From assembly GCA_964592425.1 (NCBI GenBank), contig CAZQCG010000022.1, positions 1 to 64,000 on the forward strand: DNA of 64,000 nt. Reading direction: 5' to 3'. Positions 15,969-23,795 of this stretch are shown here, one piece after another. This DNA is from Viridilinea sp964592425 (GTDB lineage: Bacteria; Chloroflexota; Chloroflexia; Chloroflexales; Chloroflexaceae). Both the position numbers and the translations under genes were made by a program. How positions within the stretch are numbered: the first letter of the stretch is position 1; each line of letters opens with the position of its first letter. Below the pieces are notes generated by a model that did no database searches, was not told where the DNA came from, and worked only from the letters and a program-made list of their open reading frames with translations.

Positions 15969-18900
15969 ATGGCACTGCGTAGCTGCAGCTTCGGATGTCT
16001 GACCATGGCTCTGCTCATTGTACTTGGCACATGGCCTGTATATGCCGTGCCGCCCGGTCCGCTTGATCAGGTGGCCGTAGCACCGCAGGGTCTCACAGTT
16101 AGTAGTGCTAGCCTGCCCAGGGCCGTACAGCCGACTGAAGCGCAGACCAGCGGGCTCTATATTCTACAACTGGCTGCTCCGCCGTTGGCCAGTTATCACG
16201 GGGGCCAGGCCAGTCTCGCCGGTACCAGCCTGGCAGTCACCGGTGAGCGACAGCTTGATCTGACGAGCGCGGCCAGCCGTAGCTATTTGGCCTACCTCGA
16301 TCAGCAGCAGCAGACCGTGCTGGAGGCGATCAACACCGTAGTGGGGCAGCCGGTGCAACCCGTGGCGACCTACCGTTATGTGATCAATGGGTTTGCCCTG
16401 CCGCTTACGCCAGCCCAGGCCGCTACGGTGGCTACCCTGCCGGGGGTGGTGTATGTAGAGCCCAACCGCCTCGCTCAGTTGCACACCGATCGCGGCCCGA
16501 ATTTTATCGGGGCAACCCAGGCCAATGGGGCTCCACTCCTCTTTAACGCCACGCTTGCTGGCAGCCATGAGGTGCCGCCAGTGACGACTGCGGCTGCCGG
16601 TGAAGCCATCTTCAGCTATGATGCGACGACTCGCAACCTCAGCTATCGGGTGACCTTCCGCAACCTGAGCGGGCCACTGACGCTGGCCCAGATTCACTTT
16701 GGCGCGGCGGGTGTCAACGGTGGGATCGTTCTGGATCTCTTGCCTGACCTGGTTGGCCCGCCCGCCACCAGCGGGGCCCTGGTTGGCCAGCGTCAGTTTG
16801 TTGACCTGAGCGCACCGCTCAACAAGACGGCCGCCCAGATTGAGGCGGCCCTCTACGCAGGCCAGCTCTACCTGAACCTGTACACGGCGACCAACCCCGG
16901 CGGCGAGGTCCGTAGCCAGATAAGCCCGGCCCAGGGCGAAGGTATGCGGATCGGTGTGCTCGATACGGGCATCAACCCCAGCAATCCCAACTTCCAGGAT
17001 GTTGGCGGCGACGGCTACGACCACACCAACCCCCTCGGCAGTGGGGTCTACCTGGGCGTCTGTGATCCGGGTAACGCATCTTACGATGCAAGCTTCCCCT
17101 GCAACGACAAGCTGATCGGGGCCTACACCTTCCCGTCTACAGCAGACAGCCCCGACCCGAACGGGCTGCCAAGCCCGCGTGATGATGATGGCCATGGTTC
17201 GCACACCGCCTCAACCGCTGGCGGCAATGTGGTGATCACGACCACCGTCGGTGCGGATAATACCGGGCGCATCAGCGGGGTGGCCCCCCATGCCAACCTG
17301 GTGATCTACGACGTTTGCAACGCCGACGGCTGTCCGATAGTGGCAATTATCGCCGCTCTGGAACAGGCTGTGGCCGATCATGTTGATGTGGTCAACCTCT
17401 CGCTGGGCAGCACATCCACCAACCCGTGGCTTGAGAGCAGCGCCCTGGCCCTGGCGCGGGCGGTTGAGGCAGGTGTTGCCAATGCGGTCTCGGCAGGCAA
17501 TGAAGGCCCTGCGCCGGCAACGATCGGCTCGAGCGCCGATGCGCCCTGGGCGCTTGGGGTTGCCGCCAGCACCCACGACCGCGGCTTTGCCAATCGGGTC
17601 GCTAACTTCAGCGGCGGGAGTGCGGCCAATCGCCCTGCGGCATCTATCGTCGGTAAAGGGATTTCCGATGGTATAACCAGCACCCTGACGGTTTATGCTG
17701 GTGATCCGGCGATCAGCAACCCGCTCTGTAACACCTTTACCCCAACCCAGACGGCCCTGATCACTGGCAAAATTGTGCTCTGTGATCGTGGCGAGATCGG
17801 ACGGCTGGAAAAGGCCTTCTATGTTCAGGATGCGGGTGGTGTTGGTTACATTCTGGCCAACGATGCAGACAATGGCACATCACTGATCGGTGATGACTTC
17901 CCTATCCCTGGTGTCCACATCAGCTATGCCGATGGTCAGCTTCTCAAGGTATGGCTCAACGACTGTAGTGATTGTCGTACCAGCATTACGGGCAGTAATC
18001 GCGAGGTCAATCCTTTCTTCGGCGATGTGCTGGCCAGTTTCAGCTCGCGTGGCCCGAATCCCTCGGTGCCGGGCATCCTCAAGCCCAACCTGAGTGCACC
18101 CGGCGTAGACATCCTGGCAGCCACTGCCGATTCCACCCCCGGCCCAGATTATGAATTTATGAGCGGCACCTCTATGTCTGCGCCGCATGTGGCTGGTGCC
18201 GTTGCCCTGCTGCGCCAGCTTCATCCTGACTGGAGTGTCAGCGAGATCAACTCGGCCCTGAGCACCACAGCCAACGCAATCATGCTCAAGGAGGATGAAG
18301 TTACTCCTGCCGATCCCCTTGATATGGGCACGGGCCGCATCCAGGTCGATCAGGCCGCCTGGGCGGGCCTGGTGCTCAATGAGACGAGCGTCAACTTCGC
18401 CGCCGCCGATCCGGAACTGGGTGGCAACCCGAGTGCGCTGAACCTGGCCAGCGCCGCCAGTGATGCCTGTTTCGGCCAGTGCAACTTTGTGCGTACTGTA
18501 CGTAGCACGCTGGCCGTGTCGGCGACCTGGACGGCACGTGTGCAGAGTAGCCCCGGGATGACCCTGACCGTTAGCCCAAACAGCTTTAGCCTTGCCCCGG
18601 GGGCCACCCAGACCTTCACCATCAGCGCCGATGTTCGCACCGCAGCTATAGGCGACTATCGCTTCGGGCGGGTGACCTTCGCCACCCCGGCGATCAACCT
18701 CGAGGCTGTCGAACGCACCCTGGCCCCGCCAGCGGCCTTCCCGGTCGCAGTGCGCCCGCTCGCCTCAACCTTGCCAACGGTGATCGATCTCCCGATCACC
18801 ACGGCCAGCGGCAGCGTTACGCAGACCATCAGAGCGCTGGCGATCAGCGATCTGGTGACCGAAACCTATGGCCTGGTCAAAGCGACCCCGCAGCGGCTCA

Positions 18901-19508
18901 GCCTGCCTGAAGATCCCACCACCGACGACCTGACCGATGTAGAGGAGGGTGGCATCTATACAACCTCGCTCCTGATGCCGCAGGGCAGTCTGCGGGCCCA
19001 TATCAGTGTCGATCAGGCCACGGCCCGCGACCTTGATCTCTACGTCTTCCTTGACAGCAACGGCAATGGTACGCTTGAAAGAGAAGAAGAAGAAATCATC
19101 TGTAGAAGTGCTAGCCAGAGTGCCGCTGAACGCTGCGAGATCAGCGCCGAGAATATCATCACAGGCCAGGTTGAGCCGCTGAACCTGGCTATTCTCGTGC
19201 AGAACTACGCCGGTTCAGATGCCCCTGAGGATAGCTTTACGCTCTATACCGCCGTACTTGGCCGTACCAACACTGGTGGCCTGACAGTGAGCGGGCCAAA
19301 CAGCACTCCGCTCAAGGTACCCTTCGGGCTTAACCTGGCCTGGGATCTGGCACCCACGCCGACCTTCGGCGACCGCTACATCGGGCTGTTTAGCCTGGGC
19401 ACGGTGCCAACTACACCGGGCCTGGTCCAGAACGGCGACCTGGGCTATGCCCGTGTCACGTTCTTCTACCAACCGGTGCGGGTCTTCTTGCCCTTCACGG
19501 CACGCTAG
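15969..19508 (+). CDS. Secreted subtilisin-like serine protease (S8) with inserted CHRD domain
   Basis: Exported protease of 1179 residues. Order: signal peptide (about 1-27, ending PVYA); I9-type propeptide (about 55-175, LYILQLAAPPLASY to GVVYVEPNRLAQL); CHRD domain (about 190-320, FNATLAGSHEVPPV, YRVTFRNLSGPLTLAQIHFG, GQLYLNLYTATNPGGEVR); S8 catalytic domain with Asp332 (IGVLDTGI), His409 (DDDGHGSH) and Ser735 (SGTSMSAPH), interrupted by a PA domain (about 555-680). Fibronectin-like and other beta domains occupy the C-terminal third. ATG 15969 is preferred over a TTG at 15954. All triad residues are present. The stop codon TAG lies inside a MITE-like element and the protein ends VFLPFTAR. 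Confidence 0.93.
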   Translation: MALRSCSFGCLTMALLIVLGTWPVYAVPPGPLDQVAVAPQGLTVSSASLPRAVQPTEAQTSGLYILQLAAPPLASYHGGQASLAGTSLAVTGERQLDLTSAASRSYLAYLDQQQQTVLEAINTVVGQPVQPVATYRYVINGFALPLTPAQAATVATLPGVVYVEPNRLAQLHTDRGPNFIGATQANGAPLLFNATLAGSHEVPPVTTAAAGEAIFSYDATTRNLSYRVTFRNLSGPLTLAQIHFGAAGVNGGIVLDLLPDLVGPPATSGALVGQRQFVDLSAPLNKTAAQIEAALYAGQLYLNLYTATNPGGEVRSQISPAQGEGMRIGVLDTGINPSNPNFQDVGGDGYDHTNPLGSGVYLGVCDPGNASYDASFPCNDKLIGAYTFPSTADSPDPNGLPSPRDDDGHGSHTASTAGGNVVITTTVGADNTGRISGVAPHANLVIYDVCNADGCPIVAIIAALEQAVADHVDVVNLSLGSTSTNPWLESSALALARAVEAGVANAVSAGNEGPAPATIGSSADAPWALGVAASTHDRGFANRVANFSGGSAANRPAASIVGKGISDGITSTLTVYAGDPAISNPLCNTFTPTQTALITGKIVLCDRGEIGRLEKAFYVQDAGGVGYILANDADNGTSLIGDDFPIPGVHISYADGQLLKVWLNDCSDCRTSITGSNREVNPFFGDVLASFSSRGPNPSVPGILKPNLSAPGVDILAATADSTPGPDYEFMSGTSMSAPHVAGAVALLRQLHPDWSVSEINSALSTTANAIMLKEDEVTPADPLDMGTGRIQVDQAAWAGLVLNETSVNFAAADPELGGNPSALNLASAASDACFGQCNFVRTVRSTLAVSATWTARVQSSPGMTLTVSPNSFSLAPGATQTFTISADVRTAAIGDYRFGRVTFATPAINLEAVERTLAPPAAFPVAVRPLASTLPTVIDLPITTASGSVTQTIRALAISDLVTETYGLVKATPQRLSLPEDPTTDDLTDVEEGGIYTTSLLMPQGSLRAHISVDQATARDLDLYVFLDSNGNGTLEREEEEIICRSASQSAAERCEISAENIITGQVEPLNLAILVQNYAGSDAPEDSFTLYTAVLGRTNTGGLTVSGPNSTPLKVPFGLNLAWDLAPTPTFGDRYIGLFSLGTVPTTPGLVQNGDLGYARVTFFYQPVRVFLPFTAR

Positions 19509-19616
19509 CAGCCTGTCGGAGAGAGTGGGGTTTAGGGCTTCACAGAGCCATATGCCGAAAATGTCGAGTTTGCCTTTGTGATGCGCTATTCACGGCTCTC
19601 TCCGACAAACTGCTAG
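19505..19616. mobile_element. MITE-like element at the 3' end of the protease gene
   Basis: A 112-bp non-coding block with terminal inverted repeats of 21 bases (left 19505-19525, right 19596-19616) that differ at two positions. The arms are built on CTAGCAG..TGTCGGAGAGAG. This is the structure of a miniature inverted-repeat element derived from a DDE transposon. Its left end overlaps the protease stop codon (TAG at 19506-19508). The right end overlaps the start of dispersed repeat copy B. No transposase with these ends is visible in the window. Confidence 0.7.
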
Positions 19617-19719
19617 TACAGCGTCCCTGAAATTCGCTGTGGGTTCCTGGGAGCGCGGGCGTCCCGCCCGCATCCGGCCTGAGCGGGCGAGACGCCCGCG
19701 CTCCCAGGCCACAACTGCC
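19612..19719 (+). repeat. Dispersed 108-bp repeat, copy B
   Basis: Starts GCTAGTACAGCGTCCC and ends AGGCCACAACTGCC. It matches the reverse complement of 2033-2140 with about 8 differences over 108 bases. An internal inverted repeat (CTGGGAGCGCGGGCGTC facing GACGCCCGCGCTCCCAG) forms a strong hairpin. It lies in the convergent gap between the subtilase and the lipoprotein gene, joined to the MITE-like element. A shorter relative of the hairpin occurs at 49310-49373. Confidence 0.8.
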
Positions 19720-19779
19720 TGCGGACTTCCGCCAGGCTTAGTCCTCCGTCTGATCTCATTTGCCGGGGCGGACGCAGGA

Positions 19780-20487
19780 CTACGGGCAGGCGATCGGTGC
19801 TTCGATTGACACTGGCTGATCATAGGCGCTGAAGCTGAACGTCCAGGTGGTCGGGTCGGTGGGGTTGCTGAGCATACGCAGGCGGGTGAGCCGTAAGGTG
19901 GCAGTGTCGGCCCAGAGATCCAGTTCGACCGGCCCCTCGGCTAGCAGGCCAGGCAGGGCTGTCTGTGCCTGGGCTGCGTCAACGCTGCCACGCAGGTGCA
20001 GCTGCGGCTGCCCGTCGATCGGTTCTTCACCGACAAGCTCAACTTCCTGGAGGCCGCTGCCAAGCAAGGCGTCAAGGCCCTGATCGGGTGCAAAGATCAG
20101 GATCGGATCGAAGACGGCGCCAGGTTCAAGACAGCTCCAGGCCCCGGTCAGCGGTTCGCTGAGGTACTGGCGTCCGGCCAATGAGATCGTGCTGACGCTG
20201 GCCCGCAGGGCCCCCTGAGCTACCTGTACGACCGCCTGCAGTTCGTCTGGTCGCACCAGATCGCCGGACATACCTCCCAGTAGGGTTGTGCCTGCCGCAT
20301 CAAGGGCGACGGGGCGACCGTTTAGATCGATCTGCACATGGAAACTCTGACTGGCCTGGGTAGCTTGCGCAATTGCTGCGCTAAGCTCACGCGGCGTCAT
20401 CATCGGGGTGGGGGTCGCAACTGGTATGGCCGGGGCGGCACAGGCACTGAGTAGCAAGATGGTGAGGCTGAGCAACAGTTGGCGCAT
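19780..20487 (-). CDS. LppX/LprG-like lipoprotein
   Basis: Predicted lipoprotein of 235 residues. A signal peptide ends in the lipobox LLSAC (Cys16), followed by a Pro/Thr linker (PAIPVATPTPMMTP). The body (about 33-235) begins ELSAAIAQATQASQSFHVQIDLNG and alternates beta strands, such as GDLVRPDELQAVVQVAQGAL, RQYLSEPLTGAW and LRLTRLRML. This is the half-barrel layout of the LppX/LprAFG family, which in actinobacteria carries lipids between membrane and wall. The family call is by pattern and moderately sure. Its ATG overlaps the mscL stop codon (TAATG), so translation is probably coupled to mscL. Confidence 0.72.
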   Translation of the reverse strand: MRQLLLSLTILLLSACAAPAIPVATPTPMMTPRELSAAIAQATQASQSFHVQIDLNGRPVALDAAGTTLLGGMSGDLVRPDELQAVVQVAQGALRASVSTISLAGRQYLSEPLTGAWSCLEPGAVFDPILIFAPDQGLDALLGSGLQEVELVGEEPIDGQPQLHLRGSVDAAQAQTALPGLLAEGPVELDLWADTATLRLTRLRMLSNPTDPTTWTFSFSAYDQPVSIEAPIACP

Positions 20488-20891
20488 TAGCGGTCGCTCC
20501 GGTTACCCTGTAGTGCAGCCAGTTGCTGTTTCTGCAGGTCACGGATCTCGCTGAGAAGTTGCTCGGTCGCCGGCGGCGGCGGCGGTGGCGCAGCGCTCTT
20601 ATCCCGCTTGAGGTGAGCGTTCAGGTTGTTCATCGGGACGACGATGAAGAAGTAGAGCACAAAGGCGGTCATCAGGAATGAGACGATCGCGTTGAGTATA
20701 TTGCCAAAAGCAAATGGGCCAACGTTCCAGCTCGAGAAGTCGGGCTGGCCGAAGATTACCCCGATCAACGGGGTGAGCAAGCCCTCAGAAAGGGCGGTGA
20801 CAATCCCGCTGAAGGCCGCCCCAATGATCACGCCGACTGCCAAATCGATTGCATTGCCGCGCAGCATAAAATCACGAAAGCCTTTGAGCAT
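20487..20891 (-). CDS. mscL: Large-conductance mechanosensitive channel
   Basis: Pentameric inner-membrane valve that opens under high membrane tension to release solutes in osmotic downshock. The 134 residues show the N-terminal amphipathic helix (KGFRDFMLRGNAIDLAVGVIIGAAFSGIVTAL) and the pore-lining first helix. A loop with GVIFGQPDFSSWN follows, then the second membrane helix (ILNAIVSFLMTAFVLYFFIVVPMNNL) and a C-terminal bundle helix with a run of prolines before it (PPPPPPATEQLLSEIRDLQKQQ). GGAGGTGAGCG precedes the ATG. It is the first gene of a two-gene unit with the lipoprotein. Confidence 0.96.
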   Translation of the reverse strand: MLKGFRDFMLRGNAIDLAVGVIIGAAFSGIVTALSEGLLTPLIGVIFGQPDFSSWNVGPFAFGNILNAIVSFLMTAFVLYFFIVVPMNNLNAHLKRDKSAAPPPPPPATEQLLSEIRDLQKQQLAALQGNRSDR

Positions 20892-20913
20892 CGCTCACCT
20901 CCCTGATATATCC

Positions 20914-20926
20914 GTTACAATGTAAC
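20914..20926. promoter_or_regulatory. Palindrome GTTACAATGTAAC upstream of mscL
   Basis: A perfect 13-base palindrome 23 bases before the mscL start codon, in an A/T-rich leader. Its position and symmetry fit a repressor operator or part of the promoter region. The binding protein is unknown. In the rest of the 20892-21194 gap only the TGGCTTCGACAAGCTCAGCC motif (20979-21000) and the SD of the next gene stand out. Confidence 0.35.
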
Positions 20927-20978
20927 CTCATCTTACCAGATTTTTGCATACACAGCGTCAGGCGTGTGTTAGCGGCGC

Positions 20979-21000
20979 TGGCTTCGACAAGCTCAGCCAA
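20979..21000. repeat. GGCTTCGACAAGCTCAGCC dispersed motif
   Basis: An imperfect palindrome (TGGCT...AGCCA arms around CGACAAGCTC) in the divergent gap upstream of mscL. From memory, this string is a widespread intergenic repeat motif in many bacterial genomes. Only one copy was found here. Its function is unknown. Confidence 0.45.
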
Positions 21001-21194
21001 CGCGTGCGGGCGTCAGCCTGACCTGAGATTAACTGTGGCTCTCATCACAAGAAACGATAAACCTTAACCCGGTGTTGTGATCAGTTTCCAGCCATAGCCA
21101 GACAGCCCTGCTATTCTGAACATAACGTCACAAATAGGTGTCGCCAGGCGTGATCGGCGGCGCAACGATTCGTGGCAGTGTGAAAGGCAATCTG

Positions 21195-21500
21195 ATGGCC
21201 CGTCCAAAACGTCCGCCGCATCCGATGCTTGCGATTGCTCAGGAGCACCTGATCCAGCTGGATAAAGATCTCAGCGACGAGCCACTCCACCTGCGCATGC
21301 TTGATGGTCCTCCCGGTGCCCCGCGTTATGCCGTCTATGTCGGTGTCTGTGAGCGTGAAGGCCCTTGCCCCTACGGCGTTGAGCATATCTCGCCCTGTCC
21401 GATCATCGACTGTGACCTGCGCCACTCGTTACGCATGCTGCTTGACCGCGAGGGCAAGCTGGTGGAAGTGCTGCGCGGTGGCGTACGCTGGACGGCCTGA
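21195..21500 (+). CDS. Small Cys-containing hypothetical protein
   Basis: I do not recognise this 101-residue protein. It is basic at the N-terminus (ARPKRPPHPMLAIAQEHL) and has a cluster of four cysteines in VCEREGPCPYGVEHISPCPIIDCDL (about 57-79), which could bind a metal or an Fe-S centre. The end is LRMLLDREGKLVEVLRGGVRWTA. The ATG at 21195 is preferred over an upstream in-frame start at 21138 because AAGG precedes it and the family-like part begins here. It lies 33 bases before the CBS-domain gene and is probably cotranscribed with it. Confidence 0.55.
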   Translation: MARPKRPPHPMLAIAQEHLIQLDKDLSDEPLHLRMLDGPPGAPRYAVYVGVCEREGPCPYGVEHISPCPIIDCDLRHSLRMLLDREGKLVEVLRGGVRWTA

Positions 21501-21533
21501 GCAAAACGACGCCTGGAAAGCTGAACCAAGCCT

Positions 21534-21992
21534 ATGGATAGCGTGCGTGTCTGGATGAGTGCTCCACCGGTGGTGGTTCGTGACACGGCAACCCTGCCTG
21601 AGGCCCGGCAGACCCTTGCGGATCTGGATATTCGCCGGCTACCGGTGGTCGATGCTCACGATGAGCTGGTCGGCATCATCACAGAGGGCGACATCAACCG
21701 CATCTCCGACTCGCCAGAGGGTGATCTGGTGATGTATAATTTGTATCATCGGGTCAAAGATCTGCCCGTGCGTGAGTTTATGCGCCGCCCGGTGCTGACG
21801 GTTACACCCGATTCCAGCCTGCGCGAAGCGGCCCAGATTATGATCACGCAGCACATCCATGGTGTCCCGGTGGTGTTGGGCCGCCGCGTTGTCGGGGTAA
21901 TCACAGTCTCGGATCTGCTGCGCTGGATGGTTGATAGCGAGGATATCCCTGGGAGCGTCCCGTTGAGTAAACAGTCGCGTGGACGTGATTAA
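21534..21992 (+). CDS. CBS-domain protein
   Basis: A 152-residue protein made almost entirely of a tandem CBS pair (Bateman module), which usually binds adenine nucleotides. First repeat: VRVWMSAPPVVVRDTATLPEARQTLADLDIRRLPVVDAHDELVGIITEGDI. Second: PVREFMRRPVLTVTPDSSLREAAQIMITQHIHGVPVVLGRRVVGVITVSDLL. There is no enzyme domain, so it is a stand-alone sensor whose partner is unknown. It is followed 102 bases later by a universal stress protein, a common pairing in energy-status sensing. Confidence 0.92.
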   Translation: MDSVRVWMSAPPVVVRDTATLPEARQTLADLDIRRLPVVDAHDELVGIITEGDINRISDSPEGDLVMYNLYHRVKDLPVREFMRRPVLTVTPDSSLREAAQIMITQHIHGVPVVLGRRVVGVITVSDLLRWMVDSEDIPGSVPLSKQSRGRD

Positions 21993-22094
21993 CCGGTAGA
22001 GAGACGACCGGCGTGAGGCGTACGGGTATAGCCCGCCCGCCCCACGTTTTGCCGCCTCTGGCAGTCACGATGAGGTTACTGCAAGGAGAGCTGC

Positions 22095-22556
22095 ATGTAT
22101 CGCCACATTCTCGTTCCACTTGATGGGTCGGAGATCGCCGAGCAGGTGCTGCCCCATGTGCATGCCCTGGCAGCCAACGAGGGCACCACGCGCATTACGC
22201 TGCTGCGCGCCGTGCCGCCGGTCTTTACAACCAGCGTTGACTATAGCGGTATGCTCGCCAGCACGACGACCGATACGCTCGAGTCGCTCGAAGCAGAGGC
22301 GCGCCGCTACCTTGATGCTATCGCTGACCAGTTTCGTGCCGAGGGCTACACTGTGCAGACTGAGATCAGCGCGATGCCTGCTGCTGAGGCCATCCTTGAC
22401 TATGCTGATAGTCAGCACGCGGACTTGATCACCATTGCGACCCACGGGCGCAGCGGGATTAGCCGCTGGGTCTTCGGCAGCGTGACGCAGAAGGTTGTGC
22501 AGACCTGCCCGGTGCCGGTGCTCGTCGTCAGGCCGAAACATAAAGCGAAGGCCTAA
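22095..22556 (+). CDS. Universal stress protein UspA family
   Basis: Single-domain Usp of 153 residues, expected to be a cytoplasmic dimer. It starts YRHILVPLDGSEIAEQVLPHV and ends with the ATP-binding signature: TIATHGRSGISRWVFGSVTQKVVQTCPVPVLVV (G-2x-G-9x-G-S/T type), so it is likely of the ATP-binding class. AAGGAGAG lies just before the ATG. It follows the CBS gene on the same strand, and a perfect 18-bp hairpin sits directly downstream. Confidence 0.94.
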   Translation: MYRHILVPLDGSEIAEQVLPHVHALAANEGTTRITLLRAVPPVFTTSVDYSGMLASTTTDTLESLEAEARRYLDAIADQFRAEGYTVQTEISAMPAAEAILDYADSQHADLITIATHGRSGISRWVFGSVTQKVVQTCPVPVLVVRPKHKAKA

Positions 22557-22562
22557 TCCCAT

Positions 22563-22601
22563 CATGTGGAGCGACGCCCCGGCGGGGCGTCGCTCCACAT
22601 G
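22563..22601. terminator. Perfect 18-bp hairpin between convergent genes
   Basis: Arms CATGTGGAGCGACGCCCC and GGGGCGTCGCTCCACATG pair without mismatch around a three-base loop GGC. It sits 6 bases after the Usp stop and 37 before the peptidase stop on the other strand. It could act as a bidirectional terminator, although no T-tract follows, or it may be a REP-like repeat. It shares its core GACGCCCC-GGGGCGTC with the hairpin at 23729-23759. Confidence 0.6.
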
Positions 22602-22638
22602 GGTACGGTACGCTGTCGCCGTATCGGGTCGGCGAACC

Positions 22639-23715
22639 CTATTCTTTGGGTGCCTGTGAAAGCACCTCACAGCCGTGGGTGGTGATCAGCACGAGGTCTT
22701 CGATGCGCACGCCACCCCACCCTTCCAGGTAGATCCCCGGCTCAACGCTGACGACCATATTTTCGTGCAGCGATCGGCTGGGGCTCTCTGGCCCGGCCCG
22801 GCGCATGAACGGGCCTTCGTGGATCTCGAGGCCGACTCCATGGCCCAGGCTGTGGCTGAAGGCCTCAGCGTAGCCAGCGCTGGCAATTACGTCGCGGGCC
22901 AGGGCATCGGCCTGGTCGGTGGTCAGACCCGGTCGCAGCCCGCTTATGGCCTGCTGCTGGGCCTTGAGCACCGTCGCGTAGATTGTGTGGAAACGTGCAT
23001 CGGGTTCGCCAAGCACGATGGTACGGGTCAGGTCGGCGTGGTAACCGTCGATGCGTGCGCCCATATCGATCACGATGGGCTGGCCAGTGCCCAGGGGCGC
23101 ATCACTGGGATGGGCATGGGGCAGCGCAGCGTTAGGACCAGCCGCCACAATGATCGGGAAGGCGATCGCCTCGGCACCGCCTACCCGCATGGCTATTTCG
23201 AGCATCCAGGCCGCCTCGCGCTCACTGGTCTGCGGGGTGAGGCGCGGAATGACCGCCTGCAGGGCGGCATCGGTCAGGGCGATCGCCCGGCGCAGAGTGG
23301 CTAACTCCGTCGCGTCCTTCTGCTCCCGCAGCGTTTCGACCAGGCCCTCCACCGGTATCAGCTCAACCTCTGGCAGGGCCTTGAGCAGCATACCCTGGGC
23401 AGCGACGGTGGTATGGGCGGCTTCGACGGCCATACGGCGGAGGCCCAACGCAGCGCAGGCGGCCGCCAGGAGGATCGGGAGGGACTGCTCTGGCGGGGCA
23501 ACCTGATGTAGCTCGAAGGCCGGGGCCTCCTGGCGCGCCTGGATGCTATAGCGCCCATCGCTGAAGAGCAGGGCGGCGGTAGGGGTTACCAGCAGTGTGC
23601 CAGCACTGCCAGTAAAGCCGCTCAGGTAGCGTCGGTTGGCAGGGGCAGTGACGAGTAGCGCGGGCAGGTCGTGTTCGGCAAGGGCAGCGCGCAGGCGCAC
23701 CAGGCGATCTTGCAT
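22639..23715 (-). CDS. M24 metallopeptidase (Xaa-Pro aminopeptidase/dipeptidase type)
   Basis: Cytoplasmic peptidase of 358 residues with the creatinase-like N-terminal domain (1-130, LVTAPANRRYLSGFTGSAGTLLVT) and the pita-bread catalytic domain. The metal ligands are visible: Asp in IVIDMGARIDGYHADLTRT (two aspartates), His in HSLGHGVGLEIHEGP, Glu in VSVEPGIYLEGWGG and Glu in VRIEDLVLI. Specificity for X-Pro peptides is a family inference. The ATG at 23715 has GGAGG upstream; the longer frame to 23784 crosses a hairpin and is unlikely. It follows the BMP lipoprotein gene on the same strand. Confidence 0.93.
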   Translation of the reverse strand: MQDRLVRLRAALAEHDLPALLVTAPANRRYLSGFTGSAGTLLVTPTAALLFSDGRYSIQARQEAPAFELHQVAPPEQSLPILLAAACAALGLRRMAVEAAHTTVAAQGMLLKALPEVELIPVEGLVETLREQKDATELATLRRAIALTDAALQAVIPRLTPQTSEREAAWMLEIAMRVGGAEAIAFPIIVAAGPNAALPHAHPSDAPLGTGQPIVIDMGARIDGYHADLTRTIVLGEPDARFHTIYATVLKAQQQAISGLRPGLTTDQADALARDVIASAGYAEAFSHSLGHGVGLEIHEGPFMRRAGPESPSRSLHENMVVSVEPGIYLEGWGGVRIEDLVLITTHGCEVLSQAPKE

Positions 23716-23728
23716 AGATACCTCCGTA

Positions 23729-23759
23729 GTGGGAGACGCCCCGCTGGGGCGTCTCCCAC
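23729..23759. repeat. Hairpin just upstream of the M24 peptidase gene
   Basis: A perfect 14-bp stem (GTGGGAGACGCCCC / GGGGCGTCTCCCAC) with loop GCT, ending 3 bases from the ribosome-binding site of the peptidase gene. Same core as 22563-22601. A transcript from the BMP gene would fold here, which could separate the two messages or protect the 3' end. Confidence 0.6.
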
Positions 23760-23795
23760 CGGGGCGTCTTTCGAGCAAGCTCAACGCAACCTACA

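Noticed and set aside
16164..17204. 346-residue minus-strand frame in the protease gene
   Set aside because: Shadow of the CHRD and catalytic parts; no start site or domains.
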